DNA from: Centropus unirufus
Taxonomy: Eukaryota; Chordata; Aves; Cuculiformes; Centropidae
Reading direction: 5' to 3'
Assembly (NCBI GenBank): GCA_013397695.1
Contig: VYZI01000576.1
Span: 267,171 to 331,170, forward strand
Length of the DNA: 64,000 bases
Shown here: positions 49,401-59,002 of the stretch, piece after piece
Layout: each line of letters starts with the position of its first letter
Numbering within the stretch: the first letter of the stretch is position 1
The notes under the pieces: generated by a model
Told to the model about the DNA's origin: nothing
The model's input: the letters and a program-made list of their open reading frames with translations, nothing else
The model's database searches: none
Translations under genes and position numbers: made by a program

Positions 49401-52400
49401 GTCACCAATGCTCGTAGCCCCGGAGCTCGCTGTTATGGCTTCGTTACAATGTCTACAGCCGAGGAGGCATCAAAATGCATCACTCACCTGCACAAAACAG
49501 AGCTACATGGCAAAATCATTTCTGTAGAAAAAGTGAGTAGTGCTCCTCAAAGCCGCCCCATTCTTGGTAGGCTGCACAAATGATCGAGACCTCATTCTCA
49601 GCTGACGCTGTGCAAAATGAATTTCAGGCCAAAAATGAACCTGCTGGGAAGAAGCCAAGCGATAAAAAAGAGAACGAAGCAAAGAAAGAAACAGGCAGTG
49701 AGAGGTACTGTTCTCAAAGTTCTCTGTCTGAAGGGGTTTTGCTCATCTTCAAGTCTGTGGATTTATCAGGAAAAACAAAGTTAGAGTAAGAATTTTGGTG
49801 GCAGACAGAGCCGTAGATGCATTTTTCCAACAAGATAAACTGCTGTTAATGCTATGTGCCTGACATCATGTGTCTCTGCTACCTCCTTTAAGGCAAGCAT
49901 TGGAAAGGTGCATGTTCAAGCATACCTTTGAATTTAGCTATGTTTGGATTTTAGTAAAGATTGTGGTGTTCTCATGTCACAAATCTGTAGGAAAGAGTTG
50001 AAATCCAATTGAGGATTTTAGGGGAAGGACTTTTTACAAGGGTGTGTAGTAATGAGGGGGGTGGCTTTAAAATGGAGAGGGGGGAAGACTTGGGCTTAGC
50101 CTCAAATTGGAGAGGACGAAGATTTAGATGACATTAGGAAGGAATTCTTCATAAAGAGGGTGGGGAGGCCCAGGTTGCCCAGCCAAGTCATGGCTTTCCC
50201 ATCCCTGGAGGTGTTAAAGGCCAGGTTGGATGGGGCTTGGAGCCCCCTGATCCAGTGGGAGGTGTCCCTGCCCATGGCAGGGGCTTGGAACTGGAGGGGC
50301 TTTGAGGTCCCTTCCAACCCAAACTATCCTATGATTTTGAGCACTAGTCACTGCTTCTTCATTACATTTTTCTCTCATTAGAATAGGTACTTTTCAGGGG
50401 GTTGTGGTCGTAAACACATAAACTTATCTTTAAAGATAAATTGTCCAAGATATAGTTTCCAGAATACACTGCTCTCCAGCGCTGTAGTTTTCTCTACCAT
50501 TACTGGAAGTAACTGAAAAAGACATCAAAAGTGAATAAGACACAAAGCCCTTTTCTTTAATTATCTCCTTGAGCCATAAGTTTTATTAAATGCTATTTGC
50601 TGAGATGTTTTTGCCTTTATTTCCCCTGCTTGCCCAACAAAAATGGTTCCCGTGGGTGTTTCACAGACATGATGTAGTGTAAGAAACTGGGGACTATACA
50701 GATGTAGTGAAGTTTGCCTTCACCAGTTGAGATACCTGAATTGTGGCCAAGTTTTTATGACCATTGCGTGGTCTGATTGTCTTTAGGGCGTAGGAAGTTG
50801 TAAAGGGAAATTTTTCTAAATGTAATTATTGCATCACAGTTCTACTTTGCTACTTTATTTTTCTTTCCTCTTACTCTTTACCAGTCTAATCAATATTAAT
50901 ATTTATCCATAGACCTGGCAGTGTTAAAAGGGATGAGAAACCTGACCAAAAAGATGATCCTAAAAAGACAGAAGACAAAGATGAAAAGGACAAAAAAGAT
51001 AAAGATGAGCTGAAGTCTGGTTCATCAGATCAACCTAAAAGTATTAAGTCGGGTAATTTGGCTATTCTTTTTTATTCACAGAGTATAAGATCTATTGCAG
51101 TACTAATAATTAATTGTAGGTAGTTCTTTCCAGAGAATTATTAAATAAAGAATTATTTCTCATTCTTAGTTGGAAATGCAGGAGGTATAAATAGGAGAGG
51201 GGAGGGTATTTGAGTTTATATCAGTCTTAACAGAAGCTTTTGGGATCGGTGTAGTCCAAAAATGGTTTGTGAAGCGGGGGTTAAATGCCTGCTTTCACAC
51301 TGTAGAGAACACAGCTTCTGGCACAGCAGTGAGTGCTGTAGGGGTTGCAGTCTGATTGGGTTTTCCATCTCTTTTGCCTCAATCTCTGGTTTATTTAGGA
51401 AGTAAAGGAACCGAGAGAACAGTAGTAATGGATAAATCCAAAGGAGAACCTGTTATTAGTGTGAAAACATCAACTACATCAAAAGACAGAGTAAGTCCTA
51501 TTTCTGCATGGGAAACCATGGGTGTCAGTGATCCTTTGAAACAAATCCTGTCATGCCAAGCTCCACATAAACTCTGTGTGTCTCATCAGTCTGTGCAGTC
51601 AGAGTTTCTGTAATGTGGATTCAGATGTTAATTAATACAATACTTTATATGAGATCATATTTGATCCAGGGGCTGGAGCCCCTCTGCTATGAGGCCAGGC
51701 TGAGATAGTTGGGGCTGTTCAGCGTGAGGAGAAGCCTCCAGGGAGACCTTAGAGCAGCTTTCAGTACCTGAAGGGAGCTGCAAGAGGGCTGGGGAGGGAC
51801 TTTTCCCAAGGGTGTGTAGCGATAGGACATGAGGGAATGGCTTTAAATTGGAGAGGGAAAGATTTAGACAGGACATTAGGAAGAAATTCTTCACCATGAG
51901 GGTGGGGAGGCCCTGGGCCAAGTTGCCCAGAGCAGTGGTGGCTGCCCCATCCCTGGAGGTGTTCGAGGTTGGATGGGGCTTGGAGCCACCTGATGCAGTG
52001 GGAGTTGTCCCTGGCCATGGCAAGGGTTGGAACTGGATGGGCTTTGAGGTCCCTTCCAACCCAAACCATTCTATGATTCTTTTATAAGGGCTGATACCAC
52101 ATTCAGCAATGAAATCCTACCGAAAATATGGGAAGTGTGACCGTGTTAATTTACAGCATGTCTGTAATGGTCAAAAAAGAGCAGCTTTTCTGAGAAATGC
52201 AGGGCCTGAGCTTTATGAGACGATGCCTGTAGATGGAAATGGAGCTTAGAGGGTTTTTTGTGGTAGTTTCTTCTATAAATGTTTTTCTACTTCATATTAA
52301 ATACAGAGCGTTAAGAGCCAGGATCGCAAATCAGAGAGCAGAGAGAGACAAGGCATTGTACCCTTCGACAAAATCAAAGCACAGAGGAAAATGAGGGAGG

Positions 52401-55400
52401 CAGAGCAGCGCCGGTAAGAGCCACAACAAAACTGTTTGAATCTGGGTCTCTTTTTGTTGTTCCATAATGAACATGATTTTCTTCTTATTGCAATGACAAA
52501 GAAACAAGGAGGGGCCTGGTTTGGTTTTTTACTCGTAATTTTTAAATGTCTGCAAGTCGCTTTCTGCTGAATTAGGGAAGCTCCAATTATTGACTCGGGT
52601 AATGCTGAGCCTGAAATTGTGTTATGGGGAAAAAACTTGGAGTTTGTTTTCCTTTTCCTTTTTGTAGATGTTGTGGTTTAGGCTGATTGAAGTTTGCTGC
52701 TCTCTGCTGAGCACGTATGAGAGGAGGGGTGAAATAACAGTTCTAAACCAGCCACACTCAAACACAAGGAGAAGGACCAGGAGAAAAGCTGCCATTATCA
52801 GAATCAGCTCTTATCTTCCTTGCTGTAGCATCCAAAGGCTCCATAGTGTTTGAAATAAACCAAGATGAATACTTTTTGTGTCTAGAGAGAAACTGGGGAA
52901 TTTTCCAGCAACTCTTCAAGGTTTCTAGGATATATTTTTTAGTTAAGAACCTAATTCAGGTATTTAATTATTTTATTTCTGGTTTCGTGGTGTTTAATAC
53001 AAGATAAAGGTGATAATAGCCATTCATCAAAATCCATGGTGACCTGAATTCTGCGTTAAAACATTGTCCACACATTACAAAACTTTATTACTTGCCTAAA
53101 GTGAGTTGAATCGAACAGGGGGAAAATGCTTTCTTATCTCTTACTGTAGAGGAAGAGGTTTCTCTCTTAGGCTGATTTCTGAGCCTTAGTGGAGCTGTGT
53201 TACCCAGTACCGTTTGGTTTCTCTGGAGCTGGGTGTTCTATTTGAGTAGAAAGAATGCGCTTCAGGAATTTGGATTCAGATTAGGATTAGTTTCCCCCAC
53301 AGGTGGGTTTTGTGGGAGTAAATTACCAATGTCTAAATAAAAACAGAATGTGTACACTGCATGTCTTCCCTTGATCCTTTTTCTCCTTTTTAACTTCCTT
53401 TATTTGTAGAAGTGTCAAATCTGTAACCTGTGTTTCTCTTGACACAGAACACGTGAGCGTCGGGAGAGACAGCAGCACCTCCAGACTATCCGGGAACGAG
53501 AAGAAAGGGAGAGGCTAGAGATTGCTCGGGAGAGACTGGAAATCGAAAGGCAGCGCTTGGAACGGGAACGGATGGAAAGGGAAAGACTGGAACGGGAACG
53601 AATGCACATAGAGCACGAAAGGAGAAGAGAACAAGACCGCATCCAGCGAGAGAGGGAAGAGCTGCGGCGCCAGCACGAGCAGCTGCGCTATGAGCAGGAG
53701 CGGCGCTCTGCCTTGAGGAGACCGTACGACATAGATGGCAGGTAAAGGCAGCAGATCCAGGCATGCAAATGGGAAGCACTGCTGGCAGGTTCTGTCTCAT
53801 GAGGCCATGCTTTAAAAAGCTACCTGGATGCTCTCACTGCCATTAATCAACAGTTGTTGATTGCAATGAGATGATGATGTTTAATGGTCCCAGTCAAACG
53901 ATCTTCTCAGGTTTTTCTTCCTTTTGAACTTAGTTTTCCTTCTTCTGGTTTGCACAGTTTGTAAGGAAGGAACGACACCAAAAATCATTCTCTTGGCTGA
54001 AATGAGTTATGTTCTCTCACTCAGGAGAGATGATCCGTACTGGCCAGAGGCAAAACGAATGGCAATGAACGACAGGTACCATTCAGACTTCAGTCGCCAG
54101 GATCGCTTCCATGACTTTGATCACAGGGATCGTGGCCGTTACCAAGACCATTCCATAGACAGGTTCGTCAGTCTCTTTACCTCTGTTGCATTGCCTGAAA
54201 TTTTATCTAGGGATAAAAACATATTTAATGTCACATTTTGCTGCCGTTACTGTGTGTTTGGTTTGCATTTAACTTTTTTTGTGTGGCCGAGTGGCTGTGG
54301 ACTTTCTCTTACCCAACCATGAAGAGATCTGTCCTGTGCCATAAATTAAACCTTCTGGCAGGGTAGCTCAGAGTATTGGGCTCACAATCCTGTTTCACTT
54401 ATATTTAGGATTCTGAAAAGCTTATAAATAATATTGTAGGCACCTGCATCTTAATGAGAATATTCTGGTTTGGACGTCAGCACTGACTGGGGTTTCCAGG
54501 AGTCCAGAATGTGCTGTGGTTTCCATGTATTCCAACTATTTGTGCTTTTTGTAGAGAAGTACCTGAGGGGGGGCTACAAAAAAGCTGGGAGGGATATTTT
54601 ACAAGGGCATGGAGCGATAGGATGAGGCGGAATGGCCTCAAATTGGAAGGGAAAAGATTTAGTTTAGACATTAGGAAGAAATTCTTCACAATGAGGGTAG
54701 GGAGGCCCTGGCCCATGATGTCCCAACAAGTCATGGCTGCCCCATTCCTGCAGGTGTTCAAAGCCATATTGGACAGAGCCCGGAGCAACCTGATCCAGTG
54801 GGAGGTGTCCCTGCCCCTGACAGGGGGCAGAACTGAATGGGCTTTAAGGTTCTTTCCAACCCAAACCATTCTGTGATTCTACATAGATTTCAGATTTTCA
54901 TCCATGTTGTAACGTAGGTGGGTTTTTACAGACTGTTCTGTGTTTCACTGCCACAACCTGACTTAAATTATCTGTTTGTAGGAGAGACGGATCACGGACA
55001 ATGATGGGAGATCGGGATGGACAAGTGAGTTGCTATTTTATAAAGCTACAGAAACTTAGCTCCTTATAACCTGGTTTTCTATAGCATTGTGTCACACTAA
55101 ATTCCAGGAGCTATGAATTGAATGATCCCCCCCTAAAACAGGTGTCTACAACAAGGTGGTCTTGTTTTCTTTAATAAGATCAGATTTAGTTCTGAGCCAT
55201 CCTAAACAATTCAAGAGTGGTTTGGGCAGTTTTCTAAGTGTTCTTTGCCTTTTAGCATTATCCAGATGAGCGCCACGGAGGCCCAGATCGTCATTCCCGG
55301 GACTCTCGGGAGAGCTGGGGTAGCTATGGCTCTGACAGAAGAATGAGTGAAAGCAGAGGGATGCCCCCCCAGTCACGGTTAGTGCTTCACTGAAAGTACT

Positions 55401-56381
55401 CTTTCTTGTGCATCTAAGGAATGTTTCCATATGGGAACGTTTCCATTTGGGATTTTTAATAAGCTCTATGAGTAAAGTCAGCTCATAGAAAACACCAAAA
55501 GTGATCTGATTGGTCTAAACAATCTGGGATGTTGAGAGTAAACTGGGACATTACAGCTGCATGAACCAGGTTAAGAGAATCTTATTTTACTTCTGATGTT
55601 GGGTGGATGGAACAGGCAGCTCGTTACTGCTGTTTGACATAACAGATAGGAAGGAAGATACTGGATTTGCACGTAACAAAAGCGTTTGGCTAAGTACAGG
55701 ACGTGGTTGTTTTACTTGCTTTGGCTCGTGTGAGGAGGTAGGAATTCAATGCTTTTGCAGGGATGGACGTGACTGGGGAGATCACGGGCGGAAGTTTGAA
55801 GGCCATCAAGATCGTTCGTGGCAGAGCAGCATGGACGGGGGAGCAATGGGACGGGATCACGAGAGATGGCAGGGTACGTCTCTTACCAGTTGTGCTGTGG
55901 AAAGCAGAAACCAAAGGCATTTTTATCCTTGGAGATGAAATAAAGTTGGATCTAAAGGAAGTGTTTCAATTTCAACTTCTGTAGGTGGAGGCAGAGGTAG
56001 ACCTGGCCACGTGATGCATCGTGGAGGCATGTCAGGGTAAGAACTTTAGTTAACCTTGTTAAAGAATATCTCTTCCAATTGCCCAAAGAACTGGTGCTTC
56101 CATAAAAGGTTTAATTGCTTTTTGTCTTTAAGCATCAAGTAATAACAACATATTCTCATGGCTTTGATGTAGCGCATCTTAAAATCCCAGAGAGCTCTCT
56201 GGGCCCCAGTGTCACAGGAGGAAATACTGAATGTGTCTGATTGTTTTCTAGGCGGGGGGGGTTCGTGCAAGGTGGCAACCAAAGTCAGATGATGCATGGA
56301 GGGGGAATGCAAGGAGAAGGATTTGCTGGCCAGGAGAGAGCAAACAGAGCTAACGATCCTCGCTTCAACCGTCGCTACTGA
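37271..56381 (+). CDS. SAFB: SAFB, scaffold attachment factor B1
   Basis: Paralogue of SAFB2: nuclear S/MAR-DNA and RNA binding, transcriptional repression, RNA processing. Twenty-one exons close in phase into 915 codons, the same as human SAFB. Exons: 37271-37459, 40659-40746, 41873-41937, 42022-42228, 43407-43469, 44533-44560, 45464-45962, 46392-46441, 48445-48545, 49383-49532, 49628-49704, 50913-51052, 51399-51490, 52307-52413, 53448-53741, 54025-54162, 54982-55024, 55256-55377, 55761-55873, 55985-56036, 56252-56381. Domains: SAP (about 31-65), acidic region to about 380, RRM (about 403-482, RNP2 NFWVSGL, RNP1 RCYGFVTM), K/D/E-rich region, R/E coiled coil (about 620-717), RDR/GG-rich tail ending RFNRRY. 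It lies next to MICOS13, as human SAFB does. Introns carry several CR1 copies. Confidence 0.95.
38866..39000 (-). mobile_element. CR1 LINE fragment
   Basis: 'gagtcctgagttggaaggga', 'gtgacttcagctgctcctca'. SAFB intron 1. Confidence 0.8.
39080..39790 (-). mobile_element. CR1 LINE fragment, long
   Basis: 'tgtcctgagttggaagggtc', 'ctgaggttccccctgcagtc'-like sequence, 'gcccaaaactgcacccagtt', 'gagctcagtagagcggcaca'. SAFB intron 1. Confidence 0.85.
40941..41046 (-). mobile_element. CR1 LINE fragment, 'accaggttgg' subfamily
   Basis: 'catagaatcaccaggttgga' to 'gagcaccttatctccccgtc'. SAFB intron 2. Confidence 0.9.
42308..42700 (-). mobile_element. CR1 LINE fragment, 'accaggttgg' subfamily
   Basis: 'catgaatcaccaggttggag' to 'ctccctcagccgctccccat'. 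It starts about 80 bp after SAFB exon 4. Confidence 0.9.
43696..44170 (-). mobile_element. CR1 LINE fragment, 'accaggttgg'-type
   Basis: 'tcatagaatccccaggttgg' to 'aaactgagcccaggattcaa'. SAFB intron 5. Confidence 0.9.
44533..44560 (+). CDS. SAFB: SAFB exon 6 (28-nt microexon)
   Basis: KMETLHLEP plus one base. Same length and phase as SAFB2 exon 6. Confidence 0.9.
45011..45178 (+). other. Candidate cassette (poison) exon in SAFB intron 6
   Basis: Acceptor TTTCATACAG. In the exon 6 phase it reads DTFH then [18 protein letters not shown] and ends at TGA (45115-45117). A possible donor GTGAAC follows 45178. It is the counterpart of the SAFB2 candidate at 29853-30030. Confidence 0.4.
45129..46195. 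repeat. Inverted duplication, SAFB copy
   Basis: Reverse-complement partner of 28836-29902, equal length (1,067 bp), nearly identical. It includes exon 7 and flanking intron on both sides. Confidence 0.95.
45464..45962 (+). CDS. SAFB: SAFB exon 7 (large acidic exon)
   Basis: 499 bp, same length and translation as SAFB2 exon 7 ([20 protein letters not shown] onward). Human paralogues share only parts of this region, so identity throughout here is unusual. Confidence 0.95.
48445..48545 (+). CDS. SAFB: SAFB exon 9 (RRM, RNP2)
   Basis: [20 protein letters not shown], then [13 protein letters not shown]. 101 bp, the same as its SAFB2 counterpart. Confidence 0.95.
48850..49330 (-). mobile_element. 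CR1 LINE fragment, 'accaggctgg' subfamily
   Basis: 'catagaatcaccaggctgga' to 'gaacccagtgttcaactttt'. SAFB intron 9, between the two RRM exons. Confidence 0.92.
49383..49532 (+). CDS. SAFB: SAFB exon 10 (RRM, RNP1)
   Basis: Fifty codons with RCYGFVTM and [16 protein letters not shown]. The exon follows a CR1 fragment that ends only about 50 bp upstream. Confidence 0.95.
50040..50338 (+). mobile_element. CR1 LINE 3' end
   Basis: 'gacattaggaaggaattctt', 'ggttggatggggcttggagc', 'aaactatcctatgattttga'. SAFB intron 11. Confidence 0.92.
51660..52081 (+). mobile_element. CR1 LINE 3' end with flanking duplicated tail
   Basis: 'ctatgaggccaggctgagat' to 'accattctatgattctttta'. The sequence just past its tail (to about 52180) also occurs inverted at 63889-64000. 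SAFB intron 13. Confidence 0.92.
53448..53741 (+). CDS. SAFB: SAFB exon 15 (R/E-rich coiled coil)
   Basis: 294 bp encoding [20 protein letters not shown] and similar repeats, ending LRRPYDIDG. Confidence 0.95.
54553..54880 (+). mobile_element. CR1 LINE 3' end
   Basis: 'agtacctgagggggggctac', 'gacattaggaagaaattctt', 'accattctgtgattctacat'. SAFB intron 16. Confidence 0.92.
56252..56381 (+). CDS. SAFB: SAFB last exon (RG-rich tail)
   Basis: [20 protein letters not shown] onward, ending FNRRY and TGA. The exon opens with an eight-G run after the acceptor. Confidence 0.94.
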
Positions 56382-56585
56382 ATGTGTTTTAATTTTTAAG
56401 GTAGCACTCAAAAAAGGTCTGTTACCCACAGTTACCATTACTTGTAACTTGTGGGTTACTGTAAGTGTAATTTTTTTTAAGCTGCTGCCATATTGCATCA
56501 CTCAATCCAATGTGAACTCACTTGTTTTGTAATGTGTTCATACCCCATTTAAACTGTTTGTTAATGAAGCATTCCATTTTCCATA

Positions 56586-56591
56586 AATAAA
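56586..56591 (+). terminator. SAFB: Polyadenylation signal (AATAAA) of SAFB
   Basis: AATAAA 204 bp after the stop, followed by a TTGCTTTGTTTT downstream element. Confidence 0.8.
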
Positions 56592-56694
56592 AGCCAGTTT
56601 ACAGTTAATTGCTTTGTTTTCAGCACTCCCTGGAAAACGAATTTATTCAGCTTTATGTTAAACCACATGAATTCCTTGCAAAGAAAAAGCAACC

Positions 56695-56862
56695 TGGTCC
56701 AGGTCACCCAGGGGAGCAGTTGCTGCTCTATCCCTGGAGGTGGTCAAGGCCAGGCTGGATGGGGCTCTGAGCAACCTGATCCAGCGGGAGGTGTCCCTGA
56801 CCATGGCAGGAGAGCTGTAAATGGATGGGCTTTAAGGTCCTTTCCAGCCTGAACCCCTCTTT
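56695..56862 (+). mobile_element. CR1 LINE 3' end fragment
   Basis: 'gccaggctggatggggctct' and 'gctttaaggtcctttccagc', with the tail lost. Confidence 0.85.
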
Positions 56863-58072
56863 CTCGTAAAAGAGTCTTTTTGACCGCCACAGGGGAAAAA
56901 ACAACCACCAAACTGTAGCCTGTTATTATCTCGTGGCGATGTTTACTGCATCCAAGTCCCATTTCTTACAGGATGAAGGCTATTTTTCCCCACCACGTGT
57001 TTCACGGGACTGCATTTCCCTCCGGTTCCTCCAGGTGACCACACTGACTGCACCCACACTTCTGCTCTGGTGGCAGCTGATGGCTCAAACCTTGACCCCC
57101 AGTGGGTGGCTGTGGTGTCCATCCACTCCTTATTGAATCCAGTGCAGGAATTGGACAAGTTCAGGTGTGGGGGTTATGGGTTGTTTGGTTTGATTTGGTT
57201 CTTGCCTGGTGCAGGGATTTCTATGGGCTGGCAACTACAGAACCCATACAGCAGAAGTAAAGACAAAGCCAAACAGCTGCCTCCTGTTCCCCACTCCCAA
57301 ATTAACTCAGGAGAGAGACAATGAGAGCTGGCTTGAGCAGAACATTGGAATGGGCACTCCTGGTGTAAGCAGGTTGCACCTCTGTAGTTAATTACTGCTC
57401 TAATCAACAGCTGTAACATTCAAAGCACGCAGTAAAACAAATTCAGTGAGGAACTCGGGTTTTAGGGAAGCAATGGGGTTTGTATTGTGTTTTTTCAAAC
57501 AAGTAAATTCCCGGATTTTAAGAAATCCTTATTCACTGAACCACTGCAGGCTGGAGCCCTGAAGGTGGTACTGATGACTGGTACCAAATTATTCAGGTGG
57601 TTTTAAAGAAAATAATGTCTTAAAACAAAAAAAACGAATTATTTTAATACCACTTCTGCCTCCCTTACTGAGTGCAAACCTGCTAGGAGTCTGCAAGGAG
57701 GGTCTGAGGGTCCTTCCCACTCAGGATTCTTATCTTTCAAAGAAAAATATGTTGTGCTTGTAGCCCAACATTCCTCGGATGATAAACTCCCACTGTCTGG
57801 CACTCCAAGGCTTACAGAGCTGTGGCTTCAATCTGGACCATTAGGTTTAAGAACCACTGAGGGACCCATCCTCCGGGAATTAACTTAAGCCCTTTCTAAA
57901 GCTATTTATACCTTAGCCAAATCTTCTGGAGTCTCTTGGCAGTGAATTTCAGCTAAAACTGTTTACAAAAGGAAACAAACCCCCTGTAAACCCTTCTTCC
58001 TCTTTGTGTTTCACATCTGAACGAGCGCTCATCCTGCTCTCCCCACCTACCCCTGCCTGTTCATCAGGGACT

Positions 58073-58338
58073 GCAGGGATAGGGCAAGGGCAAACAGTTT
58101 CCAGCTGCAAAAGGGGAAGATTGAGGTGAGATCTTAGGCAAAAACGTTTTGCTGTGAGGATGAGGAGGCCCAGGTTGCCCAGAGCAGTGGTGGCTGCCCC
58201 AGCCCTGGAGGTGTTGAAGGCCAGGCTGGATGGGGCTTGGAGCGCCCTGATCCAGTGGAAGGTGCCCCTGCCCATGGGAGGGGTTGGAACTGAAGGGGCT
58301 TTGAGGTCTCTTCCAACCCAAACCATTCCATATTCTGT
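58073..58338 (+). mobile_element. CR1 LINE 3' end
   Basis: 'ttttgctgtgaggatgagga', 'ggctggatggggcttggagc', 'aaccattccatattctgtct'. Confidence 0.9.
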
Positions 58339-58897
58339 CTTTGGATCAGTTGCTGGAAAAGCTACAGTGAAACAGTGCTGTGACCTTGCTGGTGGAGATG
58401 AGGTACCAGAAGTGCCCACAGAGTGGTTAGTGTTAAGCTTCCTATGACTGGCTGAAATATTGCATCCCAGACTCCCTTCCGTTGCACGCTGTCACACACT
58501 GCAACCAGTGCTGGCAGCTCCCAGTTGAGTCAGAGACAACTGGGAAGCACCTTTCCTGTAGATTAAGTGCTCATTCTCCAACACAGGCTTCCTCAATGAG
58601 CTTGAAGATAAGAGCTCTGTCTTCAAGCAACATCTTTTTACTCTTGGATCCTTGTATTTGTTTTAATTCTTGGTGTGTTTTGAATCGGATGGCATTCACC
58701 TTCCAGGTGAGCTTCAGAATGATCTGTTTAGTCAGAAAGCTTGGCAGCTTTAGGACAGGGGCTCTACTTCAGCATTGAGGCCATCCCTTCATCACAACCA
58801 ATCTGCGACCTCAGCCTAAGCCTCAATCACAGCTTAAACAGTGATTGTTGTCTCAATGCTAAAACCAACCCGAGTACAACCAGAACTTCCAAGGTCT

Positions 58898-58903
58898 TTT
58901 ATT
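58898..58903 (-). terminator. MICOS13: Polyadenylation signal (AATAAA) of MICOS13
   Basis: TTTATT on the plus strand, about 100 bp beyond the MICOS13 stop, giving a short 3' UTR. Confidence 0.7.
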
Positions 58904-59002
58904 GTAGCCCTTGCACAGCCAAGCTGCCCTCTGGGAGGATGGAGAGCCAGCACCCCAAAGACAACATGGGATGGAGAGAATCCCATCCCCTGGAGAACGT
59001 CT

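Larger units (their letters stand above)
56620..58880. other. Intergenic stretch between SAFB and MICOS13 3' ends
   Basis: The two genes are tail to tail. The interval holds CR1 fragments at 56695-56862 and 58073-58338 and no supported gene. Confidence 0.6.

Noticed and set aside
53873..54001. Possible C/D-box snoRNA in SAFB intron 15 (TGATGA and a later CTGA)
   Set aside because: The boxes are too far apart, with no terminal stem or inner C'/D' pair.
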